Notes: generated by a model from the sequence alone, not told the origin. 64,000 nucleotides of DNA from an uncultured Isosphaeraceae bacterium (GCA_945957605.1 CAMFLR010000001.1:248001-312000), one strand, 5' to 3'; shown: positions 51,218 through 60,527, numbered from the stretch's first letter. Program-made: numbers and translations.

Positions 51218-52528
51218 ATGTATGCGTTGCTGTTGCTCGCCTCGCTGACGATCAACGCCGCCGATCGGCCCAACGTCGTCTTCATTCTCGCCGACGACCT
51301 GGGCTACGGCGATCTCGGCTGCTACGGCGTGACTGATATCAAAACACCGCGCATCGATACAATCGCCCGCGACGGTGTGAAGTTCACCGACTTCCATTCG
51401 AACGGCCCCGTTTGCACGCCTACGCGTTGCGGCTTCATTACCGGTCGCTATCAGCAGCGGTTTGGCGGTCTGGAATGGGCGATTCCGCCGGGCGGGCAAA
51501 ATCTCGGACTGCCGAAGAATGAGCCGACGATTGCGACGGCCCTGCAAAAAGCGGGCTACGCGACTGCGATGTCGGGAAAGTGGCATCTCGGCTATACGAG
51601 CGATTGGGGGCCGAACGCGCACGGCTTCGAGCGATATTTTGGCCTGCTGAGCGGCAATCACGACTATGTGAGCCACCGCGAACATGATGGCCGGGCCGAC
51701 CTGTTTCTCAACGATAAACCCGTTGAGATGGAAGGCTACTCGACGCATTTGATCACAAAACATGCGATCAAGTGGCTCGATGAGATCAAAGACAAGCCGT
51801 TCTTTTTGTATGTCGCTTACAACGCCCCTCACTTTCCGTTCCAGACTCCCGAAACGAAGCAGCCAGTGCTGCAGAGGAACTTCAATACGGGGACGCGCGA
51901 AATCTACGGGCAAATGGTTGAATCGCTCGACGAAGGGGTCGGCAAGATCCTCGATCGGCTTGATGAGCTGGGTTTGTCGAAGAATACGCTCGTGGTTTTT
52001 GCGAGCGACAATGGTGGTGCGCAATACTCGCGTAATGCGCCGTTTGCCAAGGATAAGGGGACGCTCTGGGAAGGTGGAATTCGCGTATCGTGCGTCGCGC
52101 GATTTCCGGGTGTGATTCCTGCGGGGAAAGTGACGAACCAGGTCGCCATTACGATGGACTGGACGGCGACGATTGAGAAGCTTGCCGGCGCAACTCAGCC
52201 CGATTCACGGCCGCTCGAAGGGATCGACTTGATGCCGATCATTTCGGGCCAATCACCTGAAGTCGCTCGCACTTTGTTCTGGCGCAGGGTGGATGTGAAA
52301 GGCGTGCAGTCGCATCGCGCTGTGCGAGACGGCGATTGGAAGTATATCGACGCTCCCAAAGAAGGGCCGTTTCTTTACGATCTCGCGAGCGATCTGAGCG
52401 AAGCAAAGAACGTTGCCAGCGAGAATGCTGACGTCGTCGCACGATTGAAGCAGAAGGCCGATGACTGGGAAACGATGATCGAAGCGTCGCGCATCACGCC
52501 CAAGGCGATTGCAGCTTCTGTGAAGTGA
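51218..52528 (+). CDS. Formylglycine-dependent sulfatase
   Basis: A 436-residue type I sulfatase with an N-terminal signal sequence. Cys66 in VCTPTR fits the C-x-P-x-R motif converted to formylglycine; 'ILADDLGYGDLGCYG' holds metal-binding Asp residues, 'SGKWHLGY' the Lys/His pair, and 'FASDNGGAQYS' the C-terminal metal-site acids. It should remove sulfate esters from carbohydrates in the periplasm. It lies 21 bases after the propeller protein gene on the same strand, so the two are a likely operon. Confidence 0.93.
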   Translation: MYALLLLASLTINAADRPNVVFILADDLGYGDLGCYGVTDIKTPRIDTIARDGVKFTDFHSNGPVCTPTRCGFITGRYQQRFGGLEWAIPPGGQNLGLPKNEPTIATALQKAGYATAMSGKWHLGYTSDWGPNAHGFERYFGLLSGNHDYVSHREHDGRADLFLNDKPVEMEGYSTHLITKHAIKWLDEIKDKPFFLYVAYNAPHFPFQTPETKQPVLQRNFNTGTREIYGQMVESLDEGVGKILDRLDELGLSKNTLVVFASDNGGAQYSRNAPFAKDKGTLWEGGIRVSCVARFPGVIPAGKVTNQVAITMDWTATIEKLAGATQPDSRPLEGIDLMPIISGQSPEVARTLFWRRVDVKGVQSHRAVRDGDWKYIDAPKEGPFLYDLASDLSEAKNVASENADVVARLKQKADDWETMIEASRITPKAIAASVK

Positions 52529-52562
52529 TAAGCCGATATTCTCCAGGGACGGAGCGAGCGAT

Positions 52563-55001
52563 TTGAGTTCACCTCAGCGCAAGGAATTCGTGCGATTCGC
52601 GCTCGTACTTGCGGGACTCGTATCGCTCTTTTTTCATGAATCGCTGTTCGGCGGCAAGGTGCTAAGCTCGGCCGATGTGCTGTTCGTTCAGGCGAGCTTT
52701 CGCGACATCAAGGGGCCAGACTACGAACCGTACAACCGGCTGCTGATGGACCCGGTTCTGCAATTCCAACCCTGGATCGAGTTCAATCGCCAGGAACTAC
52801 ACGCGGGGCGATTGCCGCTCTGGAATCCTTCCAGCGGTTGTGGCACGCCTCATCTGGCGAATGGCCAAAGCGCGGTTTTCGATCCAGTTCAACTGATTGC
52901 CTACCTCGGTCCCCTGCCCCAGGCCTACGCGTGGATGGCGGCCGTGCGCCTCTGGATTGCGGGCGTGGGGATGTATTTGCTCGCGAGCCACTGGGGCGCG
53001 AAACGTGCGGGACGATTTTTCGCGGGGCTGGTGTATCCGTTCACGGGATTTCTCGTCGTCTGGCTGCTCTACCCGGTAACGAACGTAGCAGTCTGGTTGC
53101 CGTGGATTCTCTGGGCGAGCGACCGTTTGCTCGACCGTCCCAGCATCCGCAGGTTCGGCGCGATGGCGCTCGTTGTCGGGCTTTGTCTTGTCGGCGGGCA
53201 CGTCCAAACTTCGGCACATGTGCTGCTCGCGAGCGGGCTGAGTTTCTTGTGGCGAGTTCGAAGAATTCGTTTTCTCGCAGCGGTTTGCTGGACGGGCGCG
53301 ACCTTGCTGGGAATTGGAATCGCGGCGATTGAAATTCTGCCGCTGGCGGATTATCTCACCAAAAGTCCTGTGTGGACCGACCGCGCGGCCGAGCGCAAGC
53401 CGGTCTGGGAACTCGCAAAGCCGCGCATGCTCGACATGGCCTGTACTGGTTTGCCGTACGCGTTCGGCAGTCAGACGCGTGGGCATCCCAATCTTGCGCG
53501 TGCGCTGAATGTGCATAATCTCAATGAGTCGGCCGGGGGATTTGCGGGATTGGCGACGCTTGTGTTGCTTGCGCCTCTCGGTGTGATGCGAGGCTGGAAA
53601 CACAGTTCGCACGTGCGGTGGTTGACGCTGCTGACCGTCTTCGCGCTTCTCGCTGCCTATCGCTGGTTTCCCGCTGATAATTTCCTTCGCGCACTTCCCG
53701 TGCTAAACGTGACGGACAATCGCAGGCTGAGTCTTTGGATTGCGTTTGGTCTAACGCTTCTCGGAGCATTCGGGCTCGATCGTCTCGGATCGCTGCGCAG
53801 AATCCGCCACATGAAAATCGTCGCGCCACTTCTGTTTGTGGCGGCGATTCCGTGTGCGATCGCGGCCCTGGCGATCCCACTCTTCGAGGCGAAGATTCAC
53901 GCGAAGGCGGTAGAGCACTACGCACAAATGGCAAAAGAGACGCCTGGCGCGGATCCGGCGATTTATCGCGCCCGCGCAGATCGCCAAACGCGCGACACGA
54001 TTCGATTCGTTCAGCGGTATTACGGCATCGCGTCGGTGCATTTTGTGGGAATCGCAACGGCGATCGTTCTGATTCGCAAACGGACGCGCGGAATTCATTC
54101 GGCAGTGTTTCAACCCGCGTTCATCGCGCTCGTCCTGGTCGACGTGATCGGCTTCGGGATGGGACTCAACCCGGCGATACCTCCTGAAGACGATCGTCCC
54201 GTTCCAGCTGTGATTGCGTTTCTGAGGCAAGTGGCACCACCGCCGAATCGGGTCCTGGGTGTTGGCGAGGAGCTTCCACCTAACGTATGCATGCGCTATG
54301 GCTTGTGGGATATTCGCAACTACGATTCGGTCGAAATGACGAATTCGCTCGACTTTTTCTCGGCGCTTTATCCCCAGGTGAAGGGAGAGCGCACGAGTCG
54401 CCGCGCGGTGACGTGGGAAGGTGTTCTTCGCGCGCGGAAACCGCTGGAAATAGCGGGTGTTCGGGCGATTGTCGCGGCAACTCCTCCGCCTGAGGGAGCG
54501 TTTGCACGCGTCGAAAAAATCGGTGACGTCTGGGTTGCGCTGCCCGATGCCGCACCACTGGCAGTGTCTCGCAATGATCGCGGTGAAACTCTACCAATTG
54601 AGGCGATTCAAAAGCATCCAGACAAAATCGATTTAGAATTTCAAGCGAATGATAAAATTCGAGATATGAGCGAGGTTCAGGTTCATGTGACGCGCGATGA
54701 CGGTTGGCGTGGGAGCGAAAAGTCAAGTGGGTCAAGTGATGCTTTTTTGCGTCTCAAACATGCTTCAGGTGATATCACGCGTGAACTTGTCTATCGTCCG
54801 CCTATCGTTTATTTCGCGGGATTTCTTTCGTTTTTTTCGCTGATTATTACTGTTTTCACCTTGACTCGATTTGGTCTTTTGCCGTCTACTCGTTATATGC
54901 TCTTGAGGCTTGGACGGACCCAAGCCTTCGGGTTAGAATCGGATTCATTCAACCCCCTTCCCGACAATCCGACGGGCGAAAATTCGAGGAAGAGACGCTG
55001 A
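52563..55001 (+). CDS. YfhO-like polytopic membrane protein
   Basis: An 812-residue protein with about a dozen membrane helices in the first two-thirds and a soluble C-terminal domain. 'LLMDPVLQFQPWIEFNRQELHAGRLPLWNPSSGCGTPHLANGQSAVFDPVQLIAYL' matches the conserved N-terminal region of the YfhO (GT-C-like) family, and 'NVTDNRRLSLWIAFGLTLLGAFGLDRL' a later helix block. YfhO proteins attach sugars to surface polymers or modify teichoic-type chains in other bacteria. TTG 52563 has GGAG about nine bases upstream. Its stop overlaps the next ATG by one base. Confidence 0.78.
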   Translation: MSSPQRKEFVRFALVLAGLVSLFFHESLFGGKVLSSADVLFVQASFRDIKGPDYEPYNRLLMDPVLQFQPWIEFNRQELHAGRLPLWNPSSGCGTPHLANGQSAVFDPVQLIAYLGPLPQAYAWMAAVRLWIAGVGMYLLASHWGAKRAGRFFAGLVYPFTGFLVVWLLYPVTNVAVWLPWILWASDRLLDRPSIRRFGAMALVVGLCLVGGHVQTSAHVLLASGLSFLWRVRRIRFLAAVCWTGATLLGIGIAAIEILPLADYLTKSPVWTDRAAERKPVWELAKPRMLDMACTGLPYAFGSQTRGHPNLARALNVHNLNESAGGFAGLATLVLLAPLGVMRGWKHSSHVRWLTLLTVFALLAAYRWFPADNFLRALPVLNVTDNRRLSLWIAFGLTLLGAFGLDRLGSLRRIRHMKIVAPLLFVAAIPCAIAALAIPLFEAKIHAKAVEHYAQMAKETPGADPAIYRARADRQTRDTIRFVQRYYGIASVHFVGIATAIVLIRKRTRGIHSAVFQPAFIALVLVDVIGFGMGLNPAIPPEDDRPVPAVIAFLRQVAPPPNRVLGVGEELPPNVCMRYGLWDIRNYDSVEMTNSLDFFSALYPQVKGERTSRRAVTWEGVLRARKPLEIAGVRAIVAATPPPEGAFARVEKIGDVWVALPDAAPLAVSRNDRGETLPIEAIQKHPDKIDLEFQANDKIRDMSEVQVHVTRDDGWRGSEKSSGSSDAFLRLKHASGDITRELVYRPPIVYFAGFLSFFSLIITVFTLTRFGLLPSTRYMLLRLGRTQAFGLESDSFNPLPDNPTGENSRKRR

Positions 55002-55309
55002 TGGTCCACTTCACGTGCGATCTCTGCGGCAAAGATCTGACAGCTTCCGCTGACTCGCGATTCGTGGTGAAAATCGAGGTCTCCGCGGCCTTCGATCCCA
55101 ACCAGATTCGTGAGGACGACCTGGACGATGATCCGATGGAAGCTGTCGCCGAGTTGCTCCAACGCGATGCCGATCTGAGCTCAGAGGATCTCGCCGCTCA
55201 CGCTCCCAAAGGTTTCCGCTTCGACCTTTGCCCAACCTGCCGCTGCAAATTCGTCAAGGATCCCCTGGGCAGAGAATTCGTAAAGCTCTTCGACTTCAGT
55301 CAGAATTAA
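55001..55309 (+). CDS. Small zinc-ribbon-like protein
   Basis: A 102-residue acidic protein. Cys6/Cys9 (CDLC) and Cys77/Cys80 (CPTC, with Cys82 nearby) form two knuckles of a possible zinc ribbon, with a variable acidic region between. It starts on the final base of the YfhO gene stop (TGATG overlap), so expression is coupled. No function is known; proteins of this shape are common in planctomycetes and may bind nucleic acid or another protein. Confidence 0.78.
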   Translation: MVHFTCDLCGKDLTASADSRFVVKIEVSAAFDPNQIREDDLDDDPMEAVAELLQRDADLSSEDLAAHAPKGFRFDLCPTCRCKFVKDPLGREFVKLFDFSQN

Positions 55310-55332
55310 TTCATCGCAACATATAACATAGA

Positions 55333-55373
55333 AACAACGGCTGTCACGCATCGGGATGCGTAACGCCGTTGTT
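55333..55373. terminator. Bidirectional hairpin between convergent genes
   Basis: Arms AACAACGGC (55333-55341) and GCCGTTGTT (55365-55373) with an inner perfect stem ACGCATC/GATGCGT form a long hairpin 24 bases after the zinc-ribbon gene. It should serve both that gene and the kinase gene ending at 55406 on the other strand. Confidence 0.65.
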
Positions 55374-55405
55374 CTCTGTGCATTCAGCGTGCTTCGCCTC
55401 GGCCG

Positions 55406-56728
55406 TTATTTGGCGAGCATCATGAGCACGTTCGTCAGCACCGAGACGCCGAGCAGAATGCCGACGACGGCGATAACGGTGTTCTTGGAGTTGACCTTCG
55501 CGGCCATCTCGGCCTTTTCCGAGTCGCTCGCGCCACCAGAGCCGCCAACGACGTCGTCAGACGCATCGCCTTCGGCCAGACTTGCCAGGCTATCGAGCTT
55601 CTGGCCGGCGATCATCGGTGGCTCGCCTTGTAGCAGGCACCGCAGGTCGAGCAGCAGGTCGTCGGGCGTGGCGTAGCGATTGTTGCGATCGCGGGCCATC
55701 ATCGTTTCCACGACCATCCCCAAGCCGCTTGAGAGCTTGGTGTTGATGTGGTCGGGCGGGACGAGATTCACGTTCTTGTCGACGTGCTTCTTCATCACCT
55801 CGTTGGGCGTGTCGCCACCGTATGGAACCTTGCCGGTCACCATGTGGTAGAGCGTGGCACCCAGGCTGTAGATGTCGGCACGAATATCGACGTCGACCTG
55901 CCCGCGCACCTGTTCGGGGCTGATGTAGTAGGGCGTGCCGATTGCCATGCCCACTTCGGCCATCGCCCATTTTTCGTCGGCGGTGAGCCGGGCGAGGCCG
56001 AGGTCAGCAAGTTTGACGTTGCCGTCTTTGCAAAGAATGACGTTTTCGGGTTTGACGTCGCGGTGAATCAGACCGCGTTGATGCGCGTGCTTGAGCGCTT
56101 CGGCGACGGAAACGATCACGCGGAGCGCGACTTTCTCGTCGAAGATCTTGCTCTTGTCGAGCTCGTCTTTGATCGTTGCGCCTTCGACGTATTCCATCAC
56201 GAAGAAGAAATGGCCGTCGGTGTTGCCGGCGTCGATCGCGTTGACGATGTTGTTGTGCGAGAGTTTCGCGGCGATCTTGGCTTCGCGCTCGAAGCGCTTG
56301 ATGAAGTCTTTATTCTTGGCGAGGGATTCGAGCAAAACCTTGACGGCGACGATGCGGTCGACGCTGGTTTGCTTCGCCTTGTAGACGATTCCCATCGACC
56401 CTTTGCCGAGCTTCGAGATGATCTGATAGCCCGGGATCGAGAGTGATTTGACGCCTTCGCTGCCGTTTTCCTTGGCAAGTCGAAGCGATTGGTTTTTGGT
56501 GATGACCTTTGCGTCGACCATCACGTCGAGCAGGCTACGTCCCGGTTCATCCTTGTTGGTTCCGCTACCCGAAGCGGCGAGCTTGGCGCGATACGCCTTG
56601 CAGGCCTCGACTTCTTGCGGCGTGGCGAACCCGCGCCGGATGATCGAGGCTTCGAGACTCGCTTCATTGATCGCGGAGAGTCCGCGGGCGTCCTTGGGAG
56701 GACCGCTACTCTCGGGGGACGTGGCCAT
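55406..56728 (-). CDS. Tail-anchored Ser/Thr protein kinase
   Basis: A 440-residue Hanks-type kinase. The Gly loop is LGKGSMGIVYKAK; Lys130 (VAVK), His222-Arg223-Asp224 (HRDVKPEN), Asp242 (ADLGLAR, DLG instead of DFG) and SPEQ are present, so it should be active. The first 90 residues are a helical domain with 'QEVEACKAYRAKL', not a known sensor. Near the C-terminus one hydrophobic segment (VIAVVGILLGVSVLTNVLMML) anchors it in the membrane, with no PASTA or other extracytoplasmic domain. ATG 56728 has a weak Shine-Dalgarno; the longer frame starts upstream in the promoter. Its promoter at 56829-56856 is good. Confidence 0.93.
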   Translation of the reverse strand: MATSPESSGPPKDARGLSAINEASLEASIIRRGFATPQEVEACKAYRAKLAASGSGTNKDEPGRSLLDVMVDAKVITKNQSLRLAKENGSEGVKSLSIPGYQIISKLGKGSMGIVYKAKQTSVDRIVAVKVLLESLAKNKDFIKRFEREAKIAAKLSHNNIVNAIDAGNTDGHFFFVMEYVEGATIKDELDKSKIFDEKVALRVIVSVAEALKHAHQRGLIHRDVKPENVILCKDGNVKLADLGLARLTADEKWAMAEVGMAIGTPYYISPEQVRGQVDVDIRADIYSLGATLYHMVTGKVPYGGDTPNEVMKKHVDKNVNLVPPDHINTKLSSGLGMVVETMMARDRNNRYATPDDLLLDLRCLLQGEPPMIAGQKLDSLASLAEGDASDDVVGGSGGASDSEKAEMAAKVNSKNTVIAVVGILLGVSVLTNVLMMLAK

Positions 56729-56828
56729 CGAGGCAATTCCCTGGGTCTTCACGATTTGTTGGGCTTTGCTTGGGGTGGCTCGAAGGGCCGACGAGCGGCT
56801 TGGGAAAGCACGCTGCTGTCTACAAGTA

Positions 56829-56856
56829 AGTATGAAGGACACCCGCCCGTTGTCAA
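56829..56856 (-). promoter_or_regulatory. Sigma70 promoter of the kinase gene
   Basis: Consensus TTGACA (minus strand, 56851-56856) and CATACT (56829-56834) with 16 bases between. The start near 56822 gives a leader of roughly 95 bases. An inverted repeat CCCGTT/AACGGG overlaps the -35. Confidence 0.6.
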
Positions 56857-56944
56857 CGGGATAACTTGAGTCAGCATGTGATCTCAATATCAAAAACGGG
56901 GCCAAACGCCGTGAATCGACATCAAATGTGCCGTTTCGCGTAAC

Positions 56945-56973
56945 TTGTCGGCTGCTTCGGTGGCCGGTATAGT
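56945..56973 (+). promoter_or_regulatory. Sigma70 promoter of the leuB-like gene
   Basis: TTGTCG (56945-56950) and TATAGT (56968-56973) with exactly 17 bases between. The start near 56980 gives a leader of about 120 bases to TTG 57100. Confidence 0.55.
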
Positions 56974-56991
56974 GGACGCGTGATTCACGGA

Positions 56992-57020
56992 CTCGTAGAC
57001 AGGTCTATCCCGTCTACGAG
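56992..57020. repeat. Inverted repeat in the leuB-like leader
   Basis: Perfect 9-base arms CTCGTAGAC (56992-57000) and GTCTACGAG (57012-57020) lie just after the predicted transcription start. It may be an operator or an mRNA hairpin. Confidence 0.55.
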
Positions 57021-57099
57021 CGTGATCGCAATCGGTGACAATCACCTTGATGTTCCTCATTTGCAACTTGTAGCGATTTTGCTCGAAGCGGAGGCGGTC

Positions 57100-58215
57100 T
57101 TGGCGACGATCGGTGTCATCGCGGGCGACGGTGTGGGTCCAGAGGTTGTCGAGCAAGGGCTCGCGGTACTTGCCGATGTTTCCCGGCTCGACGGCAAGAC
57201 TTTTGACCTCGTCTCGTTCAATCTGGGTGGCGAACGCTACCTAAAAACAGGCGAGATTTTGCCCGAATCGGTCATTGCCGACCTGCGCAAGTGCGATGCG
57301 ATCTTCCTGGGCGCAGTCGGCCATCCCGGCGTCGCGCCTGGCATCCTTGAAAAAGGAATTCTGCTCAAGCTTCGCTTCGACTTTCATCAATATGTCAACC
57401 TTCGGCCCGTGAAGTTGTTTCCAGGCGTCGAAACGCCAATACGGGGCAAAGGGCCGGAAGAAATCGACATGGTCGTCGTTCGTGAAAACAACGAAGACCT
57501 CTATGTCGGCGCTGGCGGGTTCACCTACAAGGGAACGCCTGAAGAAGTCGCGATCCAGACATCGATCAACACCCGAGCTGGTGTCGAACGCGTCATTCGT
57601 TATGCGTTCGAGCTCGCGCGGCAACGTGGCAAGGTTAAGCCGTTTCGCGGCCTCTCCGACGCCGACAAAGCGAAGGGGCAGATCGGTCTGGTGACGATGG
57701 TCGCCAAAACGAACGTGCTCACGTTTGCGCACGACCTATGGATGCGCACGTTCACCGAAGTTTCGGCCGACTATCCTGATATCAAGACCGACTACAACCA
57801 TGTCGATGCCTGCTGCATGCGCATGGTGGTTTCGCCCGAGAAGTACGACGTCATTGTGACGACGAATATGTTCGGCGATATTATCACCGACCTTGGCGCT
57901 GTGCTTCAGGGCGGGATGGGGCTTGCTGCTTCGGGCAACCTGAATCCGCTCAAGACCGCGCCGAGCATGTTCGAGCCGGTTCACGGATCGGCCCCGGATA
58001 TCGCTGGCAAGGGAATCGCGAACCCGATCGCGGCGCTTTTGTCTGTGGCGATGTTGCTCGATCACGTAGATGCGCCGAAGGGTGCTAGCGCGATTCGCAA
58101 AGCGATTGGTACTGTGCTGGCGGCTGGAAAACCCCGCACGCCCGACTTGGGCGGCACGGCCAAGACCGCTGAAGTGGGTGCTGCAGTTCGAGCGGCTCTG
58201 GAGAAAAATGCATGA
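57100..58215 (+). CDS. leuB: 3-isopropylmalate dehydrogenase-like enzyme
   Basis: A 371-residue NAD-dependent beta-decarboxylating dehydrogenase. It begins 'IGVIAGDGVGPEVV', has the substrate loop 'RENNEDLYVGAGG', the conserved 'TKTNV'-type segment as AKTNVLTF, and 'NMFGDIITDLGAVLQGGMGLAASGN' with 'FEPVHGSAPDIAGKG', the NAD-binding block of LeuB. The leucine enzyme is the best fit, but tartrate or homoisocitrate dehydrogenases share the fold and the 'RENNEDLYVG' loop. TTG 57100 has GGAGG five bases upstream; the upstream frame to 56980 would lie in the promoter. Confidence 0.85.
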   Translation: MATIGVIAGDGVGPEVVEQGLAVLADVSRLDGKTFDLVSFNLGGERYLKTGEILPESVIADLRKCDAIFLGAVGHPGVAPGILEKGILLKLRFDFHQYVNLRPVKLFPGVETPIRGKGPEEIDMVVVRENNEDLYVGAGGFTYKGTPEEVAIQTSINTRAGVERVIRYAFELARQRGKVKPFRGLSDADKAKGQIGLVTMVAKTNVLTFAHDLWMRTFTEVSADYPDIKTDYNHVDACCMRMVVSPEKYDVIVTTNMFGDIITDLGAVLQGGMGLAASGNLNPLKTAPSMFEPVHGSAPDIAGKGIANPIAALLSVAMLLDHVDAPKGASAIRKAIGTVLAAGKPRTPDLGGTAKTAEVGAAVRAALEKNA

Positions 58216-58506
58216 GCGCATAGAATAAGTTGAGAACAGTTTGCTCTCCGACTTTCGACTTGCCGCGCCGACGATCCCGATCGCTGGAGCGTAAGACCGA
58301 CCGGATCTGAAAGGCTCCCGCGTCTGGCTCGACCCCGACTACCGCAGAGAGGCGACCACCTCGAACGAGGTGCGTTTCCTCCCCCCGGCCGCCGCCGTTG
58401 AACCGACATCGCGAAATCCAGGCCTTGCGTTCAGAGTCGTGTCCGTCCGCCCTGCATCGCCCCGCAGTGGAGGAACCTGCGGGCGAACCCACGGGAGAGT
58501 CGTCCA
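58216..58506. other. Long leader before the HNH gene, no frame accepted
   Basis: About 290 bases of G+C-rich sequence with a perfect short hairpin (CACCTCG at 58357-58363, CGAGGTG at 58366-58372). No supportable gene. Long leaders sometimes carry structured RNA, but I cannot assign one. Confidence 0.4.
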
Positions 58507-59139
58507 ATGAGCCTAGGCGCCTGCTCGGCACTCGACGCCAGCGTGCTCGTTCTCAACAAGTTCTATATGGCCGTGCATGTGATTTCCGTCCGGCGAGCGT
58601 TCTGCCTGCTCGTCAAGGATCTGGCGGAAGTCATCACGCTCGACGATGGCCGTTATACCTCGTACGACTTCGCCTCCTGGCGAGACGTTTCCGAGGCGCG
58701 CTCTCAGTTTCGCACGGCGGATGATGACTTCATCCGCACCGTGCACTTTGAAATCCAGGTCCCGCGGGTGATTCGCCTGCTGGGGTTCGACCGTTTGCCC
58801 AAAACGAAGGTGAAGTTCAATCGCCGCAATATTTTTGCGCGCGACAGTAACCGTTGCCAGTATTGCGGTAAACGCTTCCCGACAAGTGAGCTAAGCTTGG
58901 ATCACGTGCTGCCCCGCAGCCGTGGCGGTCAGGCGACGTGGGACAATATCGTGTGTGCCTGCGTCAAATGTAATGTCCGCAAAGGAGGGCGCACCCCCTG
59001 GGAAGCCGGCATGCGGCTCATCCAGGAACCGGTGAAGCCAAAAACCTCGCCAACCCTCAGCCTCAAGCTTAGCCACGGGAAGTACCAGAGCTGGCGAACA
59101 TTCCTCGACAACGCTTACTGGAGCGTGGAGCTAAAATAA
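58507..59139 (+). CDS. HNH endonuclease family protein
   Basis: A 210-residue protein with a zinc-bound HNH nuclease domain: CQYCG (Cys117, Cys120), LDHVLPRSRGG (Asp132, His133), Asn147 in WDNIV and C-x2-C (Cys152, Cys155) followed by NVRKGGRTP. The first 90 residues ('ALDASVLVLNKFYMAVHVISVRRAFCLL ... YTSYDFASWRD') form the companion domain of a very common chromosomal family with unknown cellular role. No restriction, toxin or prophage neighbour suggests a selfish function. ATG 58507 is the family start. Confidence 0.92.
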   Translation: MSLGACSALDASVLVLNKFYMAVHVISVRRAFCLLVKDLAEVITLDDGRYTSYDFASWRDVSEARSQFRTADDDFIRTVHFEIQVPRVIRLLGFDRLPKTKVKFNRRNIFARDSNRCQYCGKRFPTSELSLDHVLPRSRGGQATWDNIVCACVKCNVRKGGRTPWEAGMRLIQEPVKPKTSPTLSLKLSHGKYQSWRTFLDNAYWSVELK

Positions 59140-59269
59140 ACTCCGCGTCAGTTCTAAGACGTTTGTCAGAATTTCGCGGTCGCCCGTTGGAATTCGTTTT
59201 CGATTTGGTTTAGTATGATAGCGTGGATTGAGTCAGCGCAATCGTCATTGTTGACGAAGAGGAGAACCG

Positions 59270-60232
59270 ATGCGTACGACAGGCAGGCGGCGCTATGCCA
59301 GGTCAGGATTTACTCTGATCGAATTGCTCGTTGTGATCGCAATTATTGGCGTACTGGTTGCTTTGCTTTTGCCGGCCGTGCAGCAGGCGCGTGAAGCCGC
59401 CAATCGTACGCAGTGCTTGAATAACCTGAAGCAACTCGGAATCGCTGCGCAGACGTATCACGATTCGTTTTCGAGCTTCCCGTCGGGCTGGTTCTGTATC
59501 GAAACGAACACCGACCCGAATCAGCCGAACGTTTGCAACCCGCAATCGCCGATTTTCCCGAACGCGATTTACATGGGCGGCACGAACCCGTCGTGGAACG
59601 GTTTGACGTCGCTATTCCTGAAAATGGAATTGGACTCGAACTGGAACGAGTGCAATTTCTATCTTTCGCCCGGCGTCGTCGATAACGCCACGGCCGTTCG
59701 CCGTACGCTGAACATCTGGGTTTGCCCGTCGAATCGCCGCCCGCAAGCGGTCAATCCGACGACCGGTGCCACGGTTACCCCGCGCTGGGGACCGGCTGAC
59801 TATCGTGCGAATCTCTCGGCCGGGTATCAGCCTGGTTTCGTGCCAGGCCCGGCGGCTGCCAGCAATCCGGCTGCCTGGGTGTGGGACAACGGCATTTCGT
59901 ACTGCAATTCGACGACCTCGTTGGCCGATGTGACCGACGGTACGTCGAACACGGTTCTCTTTGGCGAAACGCTGCAAGGGACCTGGGCACAAGCGGGCGA
60001 CTGCTGCGTGCGGACGACCGTCGATCGCAAGATCAACCGGCCGATCGTGAACAGCTCGACAAACCCGCCGACCAACTCCTATACCTACTGGTCGAGCAAG
60101 CACCCGGGCGTCGTCAACTTCGCGATGTGCGACGGTTCGACCCGGGCCATGCAGGCGACGATCAACCCCAACACGCTCATCAAGTTCATGACGCGTTCCG
60201 GTGGCGAAGCCCTCTCGGCCGACGACAAGTAA
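59270..60232 (+). CDS. DUF1559 protein with prepilin-type leader
   Basis: A 320-residue protein of the DUF1559 family, greatly expanded in planctomycetes. The leader has the class III cleavage motif G13-F14-T-L-I-E18, with Glu at +5 after the predicted Gly-Phe cut, then a long hydrophobic helix ([28 protein letters not shown]). The body contains DUF1559 blocks '[25 protein letters not shown]' and a C-terminal '[26 protein letters not shown]'. It should assemble as a pilin-like surface protein. GAGGAGA lies six bases before ATG 59270. A strong terminator follows at 60256. Confidence 0.95.
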   Translation: MRTTGRRRYARSGFTLIELLVVIAIIGVLVALLLPAVQQAREAANRTQCLNNLKQLGIAAQTYHDSFSSFPSGWFCIETNTDPNQPNVCNPQSPIFPNAIYMGGTNPSWNGLTSLFLKMELDSNWNECNFYLSPGVVDNATAVRRTLNIWVCPSNRRPQAVNPTTGATVTPRWGPADYRANLSAGYQPGFVPGPAAASNPAAWVWDNGISYCNSTTSLADVTDGTSNTVLFGETLQGTWAQAGDCCVRTTVDRKINRPIVNSSTNPPTNSYTYWSSKHPGVVNFAMCDGSTRAMQATINPNTLIKFMTRSGGEALSADDK

Positions 60233-60255
60233 GCCGCTCGCGAGCTTCAATTCAT

Positions 60256-60300
60256 AACCTCTCGCGCCCGCTTTTTTGCGAGCGCGAGAGGTTTTGCTTT
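60256..60300 (+). terminator. Terminator of the DUF1559 gene
   Basis: Perfect 12-base arms AACCTCTCGCGC (60256-60267) and GCGCGAGAGGTT (60282-60293), with an inner CGC/GCG pair around six T, followed by TTGCTTT. It starts 24 bases after the stop. Confidence 0.85.
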
Positions 60301-60527
60301 GCGCGGTGCTCGAGAAAATGTCGCCGGAATCTGACTGTTGGTTTTTAATCATGAAGATCGCATGATTCTTGCAAGTCAGTATGACATCAGGATTGCATAT
60401 CTCTCACCGTTTTGGTTCATTGAATCGAATTGTCGCGAGTTGAGTCCAAGATAGGACCGGCTCTCAGATCGCATAATCCGAAAAACCGCATACCGTGCCG
60501 TGATCCGACCAGATCCGGGAGGGGAGA

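Larger units (their letters stand above)
56729..57099. other. Divergent regulatory region, kinase and leuB-like genes
   Basis: About 370 bases without a gene. It holds a minus-strand promoter (56829-56856) for the kinase and a plus-strand promoter (56945-56973) for the dehydrogenase, and a 9-bp inverted repeat (56992-57020) in the second leader. Confidence 0.6.

Noticed and set aside
57047-57075. Possible leucine-type leader peptide before leuB (short ATG frame ending at TAG)
   Set aside because: Only two Leu codons in seven; no attenuator hairpin or T run between it and the gene.
58507-59139. Restriction or phage-defence nuclease
   Set aside because: No methylase, helicase, toxin partner or mobile gene nearby; the family is a common chromosomal one.
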